This document shows, piece after piece, positions 31,459-38,020 of a stretch of DNA of 38,032 nucleotides. Both the position numbers and the translations under genes were made by a program. How positions within the stretch are numbered: position 1 is the first letter of the stretch; every line of letters begins with the position of its first letter. The notes beneath the pieces were generated by a model, which did no database searches, was not told where the DNA came from, and saw only the letters and a program-made list of their open reading frames with translations. This stretch comes from a virus: the IMG/VR virus record IMGVR_UViG_3300018432_000026, positions 1 to 38,032 of that record, one strand, 5' to 3'.

Positions 31459-31733
31459 GCGTTCCGCGAGATCCGTCCGGACCGAAGCGCGTAGTTCGCC
31501 CGGTAACCCAGCGGACAATGCGGCTGATGACCCTGAGTCGGCTCGTGCGCGCCGCAGCCGGAGCAGCGGCGCACATCGGAGCAGAGCTCGCGGCCGAGAA
31601 ACGTCCGGCGCCACGCGAGCAGCTGACCGCACAGCGGACCGGCCGGTCGAGCCGGCCGCTGCACGTTCCGACGCTTCGCGGCGCTCCACGCCTCGCCTAT
31701 CGCTTCCGGCGTCCAGATATCGACCGGAGTCAT
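31455..31733 (-). CDS. Zinc-ribbon-like protein
   Basis: A 92-residue protein beginning MTPVDIWTPEAIGEAWSAAK. The C-terminal half has many Cys and His residues (CSDVRRCSGCGAHEPTQGHQ then PHCPLGY), consistent with a small zinc-binding domain. It is the last of eight coupled genes (34124 down to 31455). Its start overlaps the upstream stop (ATGA). A nucleic-acid-binding role is possible but not shown. Confidence 0.68.
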   Translation of the reverse strand: MTPVDIWTPEAIGEAWSAAKRRNVQRPARPAGPLCGQLLAWRRTFLGRELCSDVRRCSGCGAHEPTQGHQPHCPLGYRANYALRSGRISRNA

Positions 31734-31921
31734 GTCGGCTGCCGGTAGACGTAGACGAGCTCGCCGGCCGCGTTCGGTTCCGGCCGGCGATCGTAGAAGT
31801 ACGACGCTGCAGCGTCGAGCGGATCTCCGTCACCCATCCGCATGAACTCCATCGGATACGGCAGCTGCAGCCGGAGACCGTCCTGCGGACCGCCCAGCAG
31901 AACCGCGATAACCGGAGTCAT
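31730..31921 (-). CDS. Small protein, unknown
   Basis: A 63-residue protein beginning MTPVIAVLLGGPQDGLRLQL. The start overlaps the previous stop (ATGA) and its stop overlaps the next start. GGPxDG and the closing ELVYVYRQP are typical of a widespread family of tiny phage proteins of unknown role (the 'GGPxDG...Y..R' type). No enzyme motif. Confidence 0.7.
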   Translation of the reverse strand: MTPVIAVLLGGPQDGLRLQLPYPMEFMRMGDGDPLDAAASYFYDRRPEPNAAGELVYVYRQPT

Positions 31922-32268
31922 CGGCCGAGATCCTTCCGCTGTAGCTCCGCGAACGACTCTTCGCCCAGCAGTCCGTGCCGGTCGAGCAGCCACCAGCAGC
32001 GGAGCGGACCGAACGCGACGACGAAGCCACCGCGCCGGCCGCCGTCGACGTCCGGCAGCCGGCGGATCGAAGTCGACCATTGCCCGCGGAGAACGATCGC
32101 CATGAACCGCGGCGACTCGACGATCCGCAGCCCGAGCCACAGGAAGCCGCACGCGAGCCATGCTGCGCAGGCGAGCACGGCGGCGACTGTCGGACCGAAC
32201 GCGAGCAGCACGAGCAGCACGACGAGCGCGCCGGCGATCGCGCCGTAGTGCCGGCGGACCCAACTCAC
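31918..32268 (-). CDS. Small membrane protein
   Basis: A 116-residue protein with a GTG start in the previous stop (GTGA); another GTG lies one codon earlier. Two hydrophobic stretches lie near 10-27 and 29-47 (IAGALVVLLVLLAFGPTVAA; VLACAAWLACGFLWLGL). A basic cytoplasmic region follows. Function is unknown. Confidence 0.68.
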   Translation of the reverse strand: MSWVRRHYGAIAGALVVLLVLLAFGPTVAAVLACAAWLACGFLWLGLRIVESPRFMAIVLRGQWSTSIRRLPDVDGGRRGGFVVAFGPLRCWWLLDRHGLLGEESFAELQRKDLGR

Positions 32269-32612
32269 CACCGGACCGATCCCTGGCCGTGCTGCGAGCG
32301 CGGATCATGCTTCGCGAGCTTGCAGCGCCAGAGTCCGCGCGGATGCATGGCGCCGCAGACCGGCGACGCTTCCTGCAGGTCCAGCTGCCACTCCACGGCG
32401 CTCCGGATCCGGCGGCCGGCGGCGTAGTGCTCGACCGCTTCGAGCGCGCTGACGGACCGCCAGATGCCGTCCGAGCAGCGGACTTCGAGACCCTGAGCGG
32501 CCGGCTCCGGGAAGTCTCCGATAACGCGGACGGCTTCGACATGCCGGTTCCGAATGATGGTGTCGAGATCGGGCACCAGCGCGGCCGGCGCCCATGCGGC
32601 TCCGGCGCTCAC
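32265..32612 (-). CDS. Small Cys/His protein, unknown
   Basis: A 115-residue protein with a GTG start coupled to the previous stop. A C-terminal Cys/His cluster (CGAMHPRGLWRCKLAKHD then PRSQH) could bind zinc. The rest is mixed alpha/beta (TIIRNRHVEAVRVIGDFPE). It sits mid-operon. No family was recognised. Confidence 0.65.
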   Translation of the reverse strand: MSAGAAWAPAALVPDLDTIIRNRHVEAVRVIGDFPEPAAQGLEVRCSDGIWRSVSALEAVEHYAAGRRIRSAVEWQLDLQEASPVCGAMHPRGLWRCKLAKHDPRSQHGQGSVRW

Positions 32613-33061
32613 AGCGGAGCTCCGACCATGTGAGCGAAGACGAGCACGGCCATGATGAGCGCGGCCGCGATTCCGAACGCGAGAATCACGCCGCCGAGAG
32701 TGTTGCCCCACGGCGTCTTCCAGAGCTCCGGCGTCGAGCTGCCGCTGACGATCTCGCGCTGTTCGTCGGAGATCAGTCCTTGATTCCGCCAGCGCTCATA
32801 CGCGGCCGCTTCGATCGCGGCGATCTCCGGCGGTGTCGGTCCGACGCGCTCCGTTGACCAGACCCAATCGGAGCCGGTCCACTGTCGAAACGAACCGGCG
32901 CCGTTCGGCTGCAGCGACTGCTCGCCCTTCGGATCTCGCACGTACGGCTCTCCGGAGCCGTCGCACGAGTAGTCGGTTCCGCCGGCGGTCTGCCAGATGT
33001 GCGGCTCGTGCTCGTCGAGCGCAGCGCATTCGACAGCGCGCGGAGTCGTGGATTCGGTCAT
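32609..33061 (-). CDS. Protein with C-terminal membrane helix
   Basis: A 150-residue protein with AAGGAG five bases before its ATG, the best ribosome-binding site in this operon. The N-terminal half is soluble and rich in Trp and Gly (FRQWTGSDWVWSTERVG). A charged helix (RWRNQGLISDEQREIVSG) leads to one membrane helix near 121-146. It should be tail-anchored with most of its mass in the cytoplasm. Function is unknown. Confidence 0.7.
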   Translation of the reverse strand: MTESTTPRAVECAALDEHEPHIWQTAGGTDYSCDGSGEPYVRDPKGEQSLQPNGAGSFRQWTGSDWVWSTERVGPTPPEIAAIEAAAYERWRNQGLISDEQREIVSGSSTPELWKTPWGNTLGGVILAFGIAAALIMAVLVFAHMVGAPL

Positions 33062-33071
33062 GGTCGCTCCT

Positions 33072-33413
33072 TCAGTAGCGGTGAATGGTCGGCCGACTTC
33101 CGGTCAGCCAGCGGTACAGATTCATGGGCGGTCGAGCTGCGTACGCTTCCGCGTATTCGGTCGGATGCTGCTCGCGGCCGCCGGCTTCACGCTCGATCCG
33201 CTCGACGTCAGCCTGCCGCGCCGCGTGATACTCCGCGGTGTCGTTCCGATGCCAGTCGGTCCGCGACTTCGTTTTCTGAGCGGTTCGCTGTGAGATCTGA
33301 CGGTCGAGCCAGTCTTCGAACCGGAGCCGCGTCTTCCGGTCGTCGACGATCTCCGGCAGCTGCCGCCGCAGCCACATCAGCTCGTCGAGCGAGACCGGCG
33401 ACCGGTCAGCCAT
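33072..33413 (-). CDS. Charged helical protein, unknown
   Basis: A 113-residue protein beginning MADRSPVSLDELMWLRRQLP. It is highly charged and mostly helical (DRKTRLRFEDWLDRQISQRT; RQADVERIEREAGGREQH). The ATG lies just inside the end of the previous gene, after a GGAG. No family was recognised. A nucleic-acid or protein-binding role is possible. Confidence 0.65.
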   Translation of the reverse strand: MADRSPVSLDELMWLRRQLPEIVDDRKTRLRFEDWLDRQISQRTAQKTKSRTDWHRNDTAEYHAARQADVERIEREAGGREQHPTEYAEAYAARPPMNLYRWLTGSRPTIHRY

Positions 33414-33633
33414 TGTCCGGCTCCGGACAGACATGCCGGCGGTACCGGCGATATCCGCGAGCCGGCCGCTGCACAGCTGACAGCCGGTAGCCGTACAGCG
33501 CCGGCGCGATGTTCCGAGCTGCCACATCGCCGAACGGCGACGGCTGCGGATCGAGCGCAACCGAGACGCCGTCGACGGTCACCCATCGGACGCGCGCGCC
33601 GCAGCGGCCGCAGCCACCGAGAGCCGGCCTCAC
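33406..33633 (-). CDS. Small CxxC protein
   Basis: A 75-residue protein starting at GTG in the previous stop (GTGA). The start GGCGRCGARVRWVTVDGVSVAL has a CxxC knuckle and a beta strand pattern; another Cys lies near the C-terminus. It may be a small zinc-ribbon protein. It is accepted mainly for its coupling on both sides. Confidence 0.58.
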   Translation of the reverse strand: MRPALGGCGRCGARVRWVTVDGVSVALDPQPSPFGDVAARNIAPALYGYRLSAVQRPARGYRRYRRHVCPEPDNG

Positions 33634-34124
33634 GACCGGCCGCCCTTCGGATAGAAGTCGGCCGGATTCGGCAGCATGTCGCTCGTCACGCGCCGGCGGA
33701 CCAGTCCGTTCTCCGCGACCGTCTTCGAGACGCCATTCGCGAGCGTCACGGTCCGGTAGTAGTAGTGGATCCGGTTCGCTTCGTCGGATCCGGTCAGCGA
33801 CGATCCGCAGCGCCGCGGCGAGACTTCGATCCGCTCGACCGTCGTCCATTTCTGACCGGTCGCGTGATAGCTGAGATCGTCCAGGACGGTATCGCCGACG
33901 CGGAGATCGCCGGCGACGATCCGCTTCGCCGGTACCGCTTTCCGGTACGCGTCCCACGCCTTCGCCCAAGCGCCGCGCTTGATGACCCAGCCGGAGCCGC
34001 TGCAGCCGTAGCAGCGGTCGCCGTCCATCGCGTTCCAGGAGTACCAGCCGGAGCCGCCGCAGCGGTAGCACTCGGCGAGCTGAAAGCCTTGCGCGTTGAC
34101 TCGCGCCGTCGTGTTCGTGGTCAT
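33630..34124 (-). CDS. DnaJ-type zinc-finger protein, leaderless
   Basis: A 164-residue protein, first gene after promoter P5. Two CxxCxGxG motifs (C19-C22 in CYRCGGSGW; C38-C41 in CYGCSGSGW) match the DnaJ cysteine-rich zinc finger, here without a J domain. The rest is beta-rich (LRVGDTVLDDLSYHATGQKW). It may bind nucleic acid or partner proteins. The ATG follows the -10 by six bases, with no ribosome-binding site. Confidence 0.72.
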   Translation of the reverse strand: MTTNTTARVNAQGFQLAECYRCGGSGWYSWNAMDGDRCYGCSGSGWVIKRGAWAKAWDAYRKAVPAKRIVAGDLRVGDTVLDDLSYHATGQKWTTVERIEVSPRRCGSSLTGSDEANRIHYYYRTVTLANGVSKTVAENGLVRRRVTSDMLPNPADFYPKGGRS

Positions 34125-34160
34125 GGGAATACAGTAACAGACTTGACCGGACCGCGTCAA
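34125..34160 (-). promoter_or_regulatory. Leaderless promoter P5 with perfect operator palindrome
   Basis: Minus strand: TTGACG (34160-34155), 18-bp spacer, TACTGT (34136-34131), ATTCCC, then ATG at 34124. The palindrome TTGAC-N8-GTCAA is perfect. The TGA stop of the preceding gene (34159-34157) lies inside the -35 hexamer. It drives the eight-gene run down to 31455. Confidence 0.85.
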
Positions 34161-34399
34161 TCCTGCGGAAAGTCGACGCGATCCGAGAACGGCTCCGCGA
34201 CAGCGTCGACGAGCTCGCGCCGGAGATCGGCCGGCATCGCGTCCGCTTCCGGCGAGTCGAGCAGCGCCGCGACAGCGACGAGCGCTTCGAGCGGCCGCGC
34301 TTCCTTGGACCAGACGCGGGACGCTCCGAGCTCGTCTTCGAGACGAGACCGCGCGTAGGCGAGGCGGACGACGGACAGATCCGAGAGATTCGTTGTCAT
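34157..34399 (-). CDS. Small helical protein, first minus-strand gene
   Basis: An 80-residue acidic protein beginning MTTNLSDLSVVRLAYARSRL. It is mostly helical (LEALVAVAALLDSPEADAMP; LRRELVDAVAEPF). Unlike the five leaderless genes it has a GGGAGG eight bases before its ATG, although the ATTCCC-ATG sequence is kept. It is the gene nearest the divergent control region. Function is unknown. Confidence 0.7.
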   Translation of the reverse strand: MTTNLSDLSVVRLAYARSRLEDELGASRVWSKEARPLEALVAVAALLDSPEADAMPADLRRELVDAVAEPFSDRVDFPQD

Positions 34400-34454
34400 G
34401 GGAATATCCTCCCATAGTTGACGCGATCTGGTCAAGTGTGGAAGACTGGCAGGC
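34400..34454. promoter_or_regulatory. Divergent control region with perfect operator palindrome
   Basis: The palindrome TTGAC-N8-GTCAA lies at 34418-34435. Rightward, TTGACG (34418-34423), 18 bp and AAGACT (34442-34447) put the ATG of the helix-turn-helix gene seven bases after the -10, so that transcript may also be leaderless. Leftward, TTGACC (34435-34430) is followed, where TACTGT is expected, by GAGGAT, which forms a ribosome-binding site instead. One operator could thus control both arms. Confidence 0.68.
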
Positions 34455-34652
34455 ATGGCGAAACCCTCAACCCTCAGCAGCTCCGAAGCTGCCGAACGGC
34501 TCAAAGTGTCGGTCCGGACCGTGCATCGCATGGTCGCTGACGGACGACTCTCCGCGTATGACCGGAACCGCGCCGGCTACGTCTTCACCACCGCGGCAAT
34601 CGACAAGCTCGTCTCTCCGCTCGGAGCCGAGAACGACAGCGGGACCGGCTGA
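34455..34652 (+). CDS. Excisionase/MerR-type helix-turn-helix protein
   Basis: A 65-residue DNA-binding protein. LSSSEAAERLKVSVRTVHRM followed by VADGRLSAYDRNRAGYVFTTAAI is the winged helix-turn-helix of the excisionase/HTH_17 family. No integrase is seen in the window, so a regulator role is more likely than excision. It starts the plus-strand recombination unit and lies under the operator repeated at the minus-strand promoters, which makes it a candidate binder of that family. Confidence 0.82.
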   Translation: MAKPSTLSSSEAAERLKVSVRTVHRMVADGRLSAYDRNRAGYVFTTAAIDKLVSPLGAENDSGTG

Positions 34653-34667
34653 CATTCAGCCGATCCC
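34641..34667 (+). terminator. Hairpin over the stop codon of the helix-turn-helix gene
   Basis: GGGA-C-CGGCTGA (34641-34652), loop CAT, TCAGCCG-A-TCCC (34656-34667): 11 paired bases with one mismatch. It contains the stop codon and lies before the strong ribosome-binding site of the next gene. It may act as a partial terminator. Confidence 0.45.
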
Positions 34668-34698
34668 GCCGTCACCGAGAAGGAAGGAGCACCACGAC

Positions 34699-34929
34699 AT
34701 GCCCAGTCCCATTGCGACTGCCGAACAGGCTACCGCACCGTGCGCGAACTGCGCCGGCACGCGGCGAATGTTCTGGACTCACGTCTCCGAGAACGGCTCT
34801 GTCAGCGTCTCGCGGTACGGTAACTGTCCCGATTGCGCCACGACGCCGGTCTCGAAGCCGGCCGCAGTCAAGCCCGGATCCGCCGGACACGACCCGTGGG
34901 CGCCGCGACAGACCGGAGTCCGACCGTGA
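34699..34929 (+). CDS. Zinc-ribbon protein
   Basis: A 76-residue protein with AGGAAGGAG before its ATG. CANCAG (about 14-19) and NCPDCA (about 42-47) form a two-knuckle zinc ribbon. The C-terminus is proline-rich. Its stop overlaps the annealing protein's GTG start. A small nucleic-acid-binding helper is plausible. Confidence 0.72.
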   Translation: MPSPIATAEQATAPCANCAGTRRMFWTHVSENGSVSVSRYGNCPDCATTPVSKPAAVKPGSAGHDPWAPRQTGVRP

Positions 34930-35516
34930 CCGACACGAAGACTGTTCATCAAGTGCTGCTCGACGTCCGAGCGGCGATCGGAGTCGTCCGGAAGGACCGG
35001 CAAGCGACCGAAGGCGCGCGGTACAACTTCCGCGGAATCGACGCCGTCGTGAACGCGTTCGCGCCGGTCTCGATCGAGCACGGTCTCAACGTCTACCCGT
35101 CGAAGGTGTCGCACGTCGAGATCGGAACGACGACGTACGGCAAGAACAACGTCCTTGCGCAGACAGCCGGCGTCACGATCGAATACACGGTGGTCGGACC
35201 GGCCGGCGACAGCTTCACGATCGAAGCGGCCGGACACAGCTTCGACTCCGGAGACAAGGCGCTCGGAAAGGCGAACAGCTACGCATGGCGGACTGCGCTC
35301 GTGCAGCTGCTGAACCTGCCGACTGACGAGCCGGAGCCGGACGCGATCATCTACAGCGACGAGACGGCGGAGATCGACTGGCGGATGCGAGTCGGAGCGA
35401 AGATGACGCGCGACGACGCCGCAGCTCGGTTCGTCGCCGCCGGCCACACGGAGGCGGACATGAACGACTGGCGTCATCCGTTCTGGGAGCAGATCGCTCG
35501 CGTGATCGGCGCTTAA
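34926..35516 (+). CDS. ERF-family single-strand annealing protein
   Basis: A 196-residue protein. The N-terminal ~130 residues match the ERF family: GARYNFRGIDAVVNAFAPVS and later SFDSGDKALGKANSYAWRTA are its most typical segments. By family knowledge it pairs complementary single strands during phage recombination and replication. The last 50 residues are a separate helical part. It sits with SSB and a RusA-like resolvase, which supports this role. Confidence 0.9.
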   Translation: MTDTKTVHQVLLDVRAAIGVVRKDRQATEGARYNFRGIDAVVNAFAPVSIEHGLNVYPSKVSHVEIGTTTYGKNNVLAQTAGVTIEYTVVGPAGDSFTIEAAGHSFDSGDKALGKANSYAWRTALVQLLNLPTDEPEPDAIIYSDETAEIDWRMRVGAKMTRDDAAARFVAAGHTEADMNDWRHPFWEQIARVIGA

Positions 35517-35571
35517 CACACAGACCAGGACCGGCCGACCGGCCGATCCGAAACTCCCTGAAGGGGGAAGC

Positions 35572-35895
35572 ATGGCGAAGAAGAATCCCGGCATCTGGAT
35601 CAGCTACGACGGCGACCAGAACCTGCCGCAGCAGATCACCGTTCACGGCTCGGAGATCTCCGCGCTCCGGCAGGCGATCAAGATCGGCGGCGCGATCGTC
35701 TGGGTCGAGCACGGTCAGTCGCTCGACGACGCGATCGCCGGCAAGCCGACCGCGGAGTCCGGCGCCATTCCGGGCGAGGATCCGCTGCCGCTCGACGACG
35801 ACAAGCCGAAGCGGAACCGTCCGAGCCGCGCGAAGTCGAAGACGGAAGAGCCGGCCGGCGAGCTGCCGACCGTCGATCCGCCGGCGGAGAGCTGA
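35572..35895 (+). CDS. Small protein in the recombination unit, unknown
   Basis: A 107-residue protein with GAAGGGGG before its ATG. The first ~60 residues are folded-looking (PGIWISYDGDQNLPQQITVH; EISALRQAIKIGGAIVWVEH). The rest is charged and disordered. It is commonly adjacent to ERF genes in actinophages as far as I recall, but its role is unknown. Confidence 0.75.
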   Translation: MAKKNPGIWISYDGDQNLPQQITVHGSEISALRQAIKIGGAIVWVEHGQSLDDAIAGKPTAESGAIPGEDPLPLDDDKPKRNRPSRAKSKTEEPAGELPTVDPPAES

Positions 35896-35896
35896 C

Positions 35897-36337
35897 ATGA
35901 CGAGCGCGCGCGGAGAGCGGAGCTTCGACGACGTCGACGAGCGGGACGAGAACCCGGTCAAGGCGCGCGCTCGGGTGGTCCGTTACGGCTCGATGCTGAT
36001 CGAAGCGGAGCTCGATCTGAAGCGCGCTCGGCACGCGGAGCTGGAAGCGGAGAAAGCTTACCGGCGCGCGTACGCGGCCGCGATGCTGTCCGGCGAAGCT
36101 CCGACCGTCGAGCGCGGCGGCGCGACCGTCGCCGACAAGCAAGCATGGGTCGAAGTCAAGACGGACGGTCCGAAATGGGAGTGGGAAGGGGCGAAGGTGC
36201 AGCGGCAAGCGGCGTGGGACCACTATCAGCGCGTCGACAAGCAGGCCGGTCTCGCGCAGTCGATTCTGAAGTCGATCGACTCCGCGTTCGCGTGGGGTAC
36301 CGGCCGCGAGCAGCAGGATCCGTCTCGTGTCCGGTAG
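35897..36337 (+). CDS. Coiled-coil protein in the recombination unit
   Basis: A 146-residue highly charged protein. A long helix (about 25-65: YGSMLIEAELDLKRARHAEL and onward) and a second helical part near 95-135 are seen. It may work with the annealing protein or SSB. It overlaps the next gene by 11 bases. No domain was recognised with certainty. Confidence 0.72.
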   Translation: MTSARGERSFDDVDERDENPVKARARVVRYGSMLIEAELDLKRARHAELEAEKAYRRAYAAAMLSGEAPTVERGGATVADKQAWVEVKTDGPKWEWEGAKVQRQAAWDHYQRVDKQAGLAQSILKSIDSAFAWGTGREQQDPSRVR

Positions 36338-36680
36338 CGGTCCGTCGCCGGCGGTCGTCGCGATCGTCCGGCGCCGGTCCGGCGACAGCTGCGAGCGCTG
36401 TACCGGCCGCGGCGAGCAGATCCACCACCGCTGTCCGCGGCAGATGGGCGGCAGCAAACACACGTCTTGGATCAACGATCCGAGCAACCTCGTTCACCTG
36501 TGCGGCGACTGTCACAGAGTGGTCGAGTCCAACCGTCGCGAAGCGATCGCTGACGGCTGGCTGATTCCTCGAGCTCGCGCCGACCGCGAGCATCCGAGCA
36601 CGATTCCGATCGTCGACGTCTTCGGCCAGGTCTGGTCGATCGACGACGACGGCAACTTCACACCGAGAGGCAGGATCTAG
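36327..36680 (+). CDS. HNH endonuclease
   Basis: A 117-residue protein with a GTG start. It has the zinc-linked HNH pattern: C22-C25, HH (33-34), N54 and C59-C62-H63 (HLCGDCH). It cuts double-stranded DNA. It lies between the coiled-coil protein and SSB, away from the terminase genes, so a role in recombination or host DNA attack is as likely as packaging. Confidence 0.85.
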   Translation: MSGSGPSPAVVAIVRRRSGDSCERCTGRGEQIHHRCPRQMGGSKHTSWINDPSNLVHLCGDCHRVVESNRREAIADGWLIPRARADREHPSTIPIVDVFGQVWSIDDDGNFTPRGRI

Positions 36681-36682
36681 AC

Positions 36683-37345
36683 ATGGCTGGAGAGCCGCAA
36701 ATCACGATCACCGGAAACCTGACGGGGGATCCGGACTTCAAGTTCACGAACAGCGGGGCGCCGGTGGTGAACTTCAGCGTCGCCGTGACGCCGCGGAACA
36801 AGGTTCCGAACAGCGATCAGTGGGAGGACGGCGAGACGACGTTCTACCGTTGCGCAGCGTGGCGCCGGCTCGCGGAGAACGTCGCCGCGTCGCTGCAGAA
36901 AGGGCACCGGGTGATCGTCGTCGGCCGGCTGAAGACGCGGACCTGGCAGAACCGCGACAACGTCGATCAGCTGTCGTTGGAGATCGACGTCGACGAGGTT
37001 GGTCCGTCGCTGCAGTTCGGAGAGACGCAGTACCGGAAGACCGGGCAGGGACAGCAGGGCGGGCACCAGCAGCCGCAGCAGCAGCGCCGGCAGGGTCCGC
37101 CGGCCGGCGGCGATCCGTGGGCGCAGCAGCCGGCACAGCAGCCGGCACAGGGCGACCCGTGGCAGCAGCCGCAGCCGCTCGCGCCGAACCCGTGGCAGCA
37201 GCCGCAGTACGGTCCGCCACAGCAGCCGGCCGGACCGCCTCCGCAGCAGCGGCAGCAGCCGACTCCGGATCAGGCGTGGGGTCAGCCTCCGCAGCGGCAG
37301 CAGCCAGCACAGCAGCAGGTATGGCCGGACGAACCGCCGTTCTGA
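36683..37345 (+). CDS. Single-stranded DNA-binding protein
   Basis: A 220-residue SSB. Residues 1-115 form the OB fold (ITGNLTGDPDFKFTNSGAPV; FYRCAAWRRLAENVAASLQK; VIVVGRLKTRTW). Residues about 120-212 are a Gln/Pro/Gly-rich linker containing direct DNA repeats (a 19-bp unit at 37156 and 37189). The end, WPDEPPF, is the acidic tip that binds partner proteins. It protects single strands in replication and recombination. Its stop overlaps the resolvase start (TGATG). Confidence 0.93.
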   Translation: MAGEPQITITGNLTGDPDFKFTNSGAPVVNFSVAVTPRNKVPNSDQWEDGETTFYRCAAWRRLAENVAASLQKGHRVIVVGRLKTRTWQNRDNVDQLSLEIDVDEVGPSLQFGETQYRKTGQGQQGGHQQPQQQRRQGPPAGGDPWAQQPAQQPAQGDPWQQPQPLAPNPWQQPQYGPPQQPAGPPPQQRQQPTPDQAWGQPPQRQQPAQQQVWPDEPPF

Positions 37346-37917
37346 TGGACGAGCTGCAGGTCGCGAAGCATCTGCTGCCGCGCGAAGCGCTGCTCAACGC
37401 GAACGACCGGCTCGGCTTCCACGAGCGCGCGCGGAAGACTGCCGCGCTCGTGGAAGTCGGCAAGCTCGCGTTCGCTCGCCGGCTGCAGATCGTCTCTCAG
37501 CGGACGAACGTCTCGATCACCTACTGTTTCCCCGCGAAGGACCGCTCCGGACGCTCCGCGGCGAATCAGCGGCGAGACGGAGCGAACTACCAGCCGACGA
37601 GCAAAGCGCTGATCGACGGTCTGACGATCGGCCGGATCTGGCCGGACGACAACAAGCTCTGGGTCGAAGACGGCGGCAGCCATATCGGCGGACCGTCGCC
37701 GCATCCGCTGCAGGTTGAAGTCTGGATCTCGCTGACTCCGGTCGAGCCGTGGTCAGAGACAATCCGAGCTCAGCCGAAGGGACCGGCCGCGGAAATCCTG
37801 TGCATGACCCGTCACCGGCCGACCGAGATCGGCTTCGATGTGTTCTGTCACCTGAAGCCGCACGGCGCGGAGATCCAACACGCGGCGATCACAACGGGTC
37901 AGCTCTGGCGATGGTAG
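37345..37917 (+). CDS. RusA-like Holliday junction resolvase
   Basis: A 190-residue protein with its ATG in the SSB stop codon. RRDGANYQPTSKALIDGL (76-93) and WPDDNKLWV (99-107) supply the acidic residues typical of RusA (D78, D91, D102). The family cuts four-way junctions. The 80 residues beyond the core are longer than the short E. coli protein. It closes the recombination operon; a strong hairpin follows. Confidence 0.82.
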   Translation: MDELQVAKHLLPREALLNANDRLGFHERARKTAALVEVGKLAFARRLQIVSQRTNVSITYCFPAKDRSGRSAANQRRDGANYQPTSKALIDGLTIGRIWPDDNKLWVEDGGSHIGGPSPHPLQVEVWISLTPVEPWSETIRAQPKGPAAEILCMTRHRPTEIGFDVFCHLKPHGAEIQHAAITTGQLWRW

Positions 37918-37927
37918 AAAGACAGCA

Positions 37928-37959
37928 GAGAGCCGCCGGCTCGAAAACCGGCGGCTCTC
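37928..37959 (+). terminator. Hairpin terminator after the resolvase gene
   Basis: The 12-bp arms GAGAGCCGCCGG (37928-37939) and CCGGCGGCTCTC (37948-37959) pair perfectly around an 8-base loop CTCGAAAA. It lies ten bases after the stop codon. No U-tract follows. Confidence 0.82.
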
Positions 37960-38020
37960 GCTTCACCGCTGCTCCCCCACGAAGCACCCGATCGGCCAGT
38001 CACGACTGAAAGGTAAGTCA

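Noticed and set aside
23811-34160. The dispersed GGGAATACAGTA repeats as a CRISPR array or insertion-sequence ends
   Set aside because: Copies are kilobases apart and each sits at the same distance before a start codon on one strand. They read as promoters, with no spacers or transposase.
24353-34435. The palindromes as actinobacterial SOS (LexA) boxes
   Set aside because: The usual actinobacterial box is GAAC-N4-GTTC; the repeated element here is TTGAC-N8-GTCAA, so LexA is not the obvious binder.
34455-34652. Excisionase of an integrating phage
   Set aside because: The fold fits, but no integrase or attachment site is visible in the window, so a regulator reading is safer.
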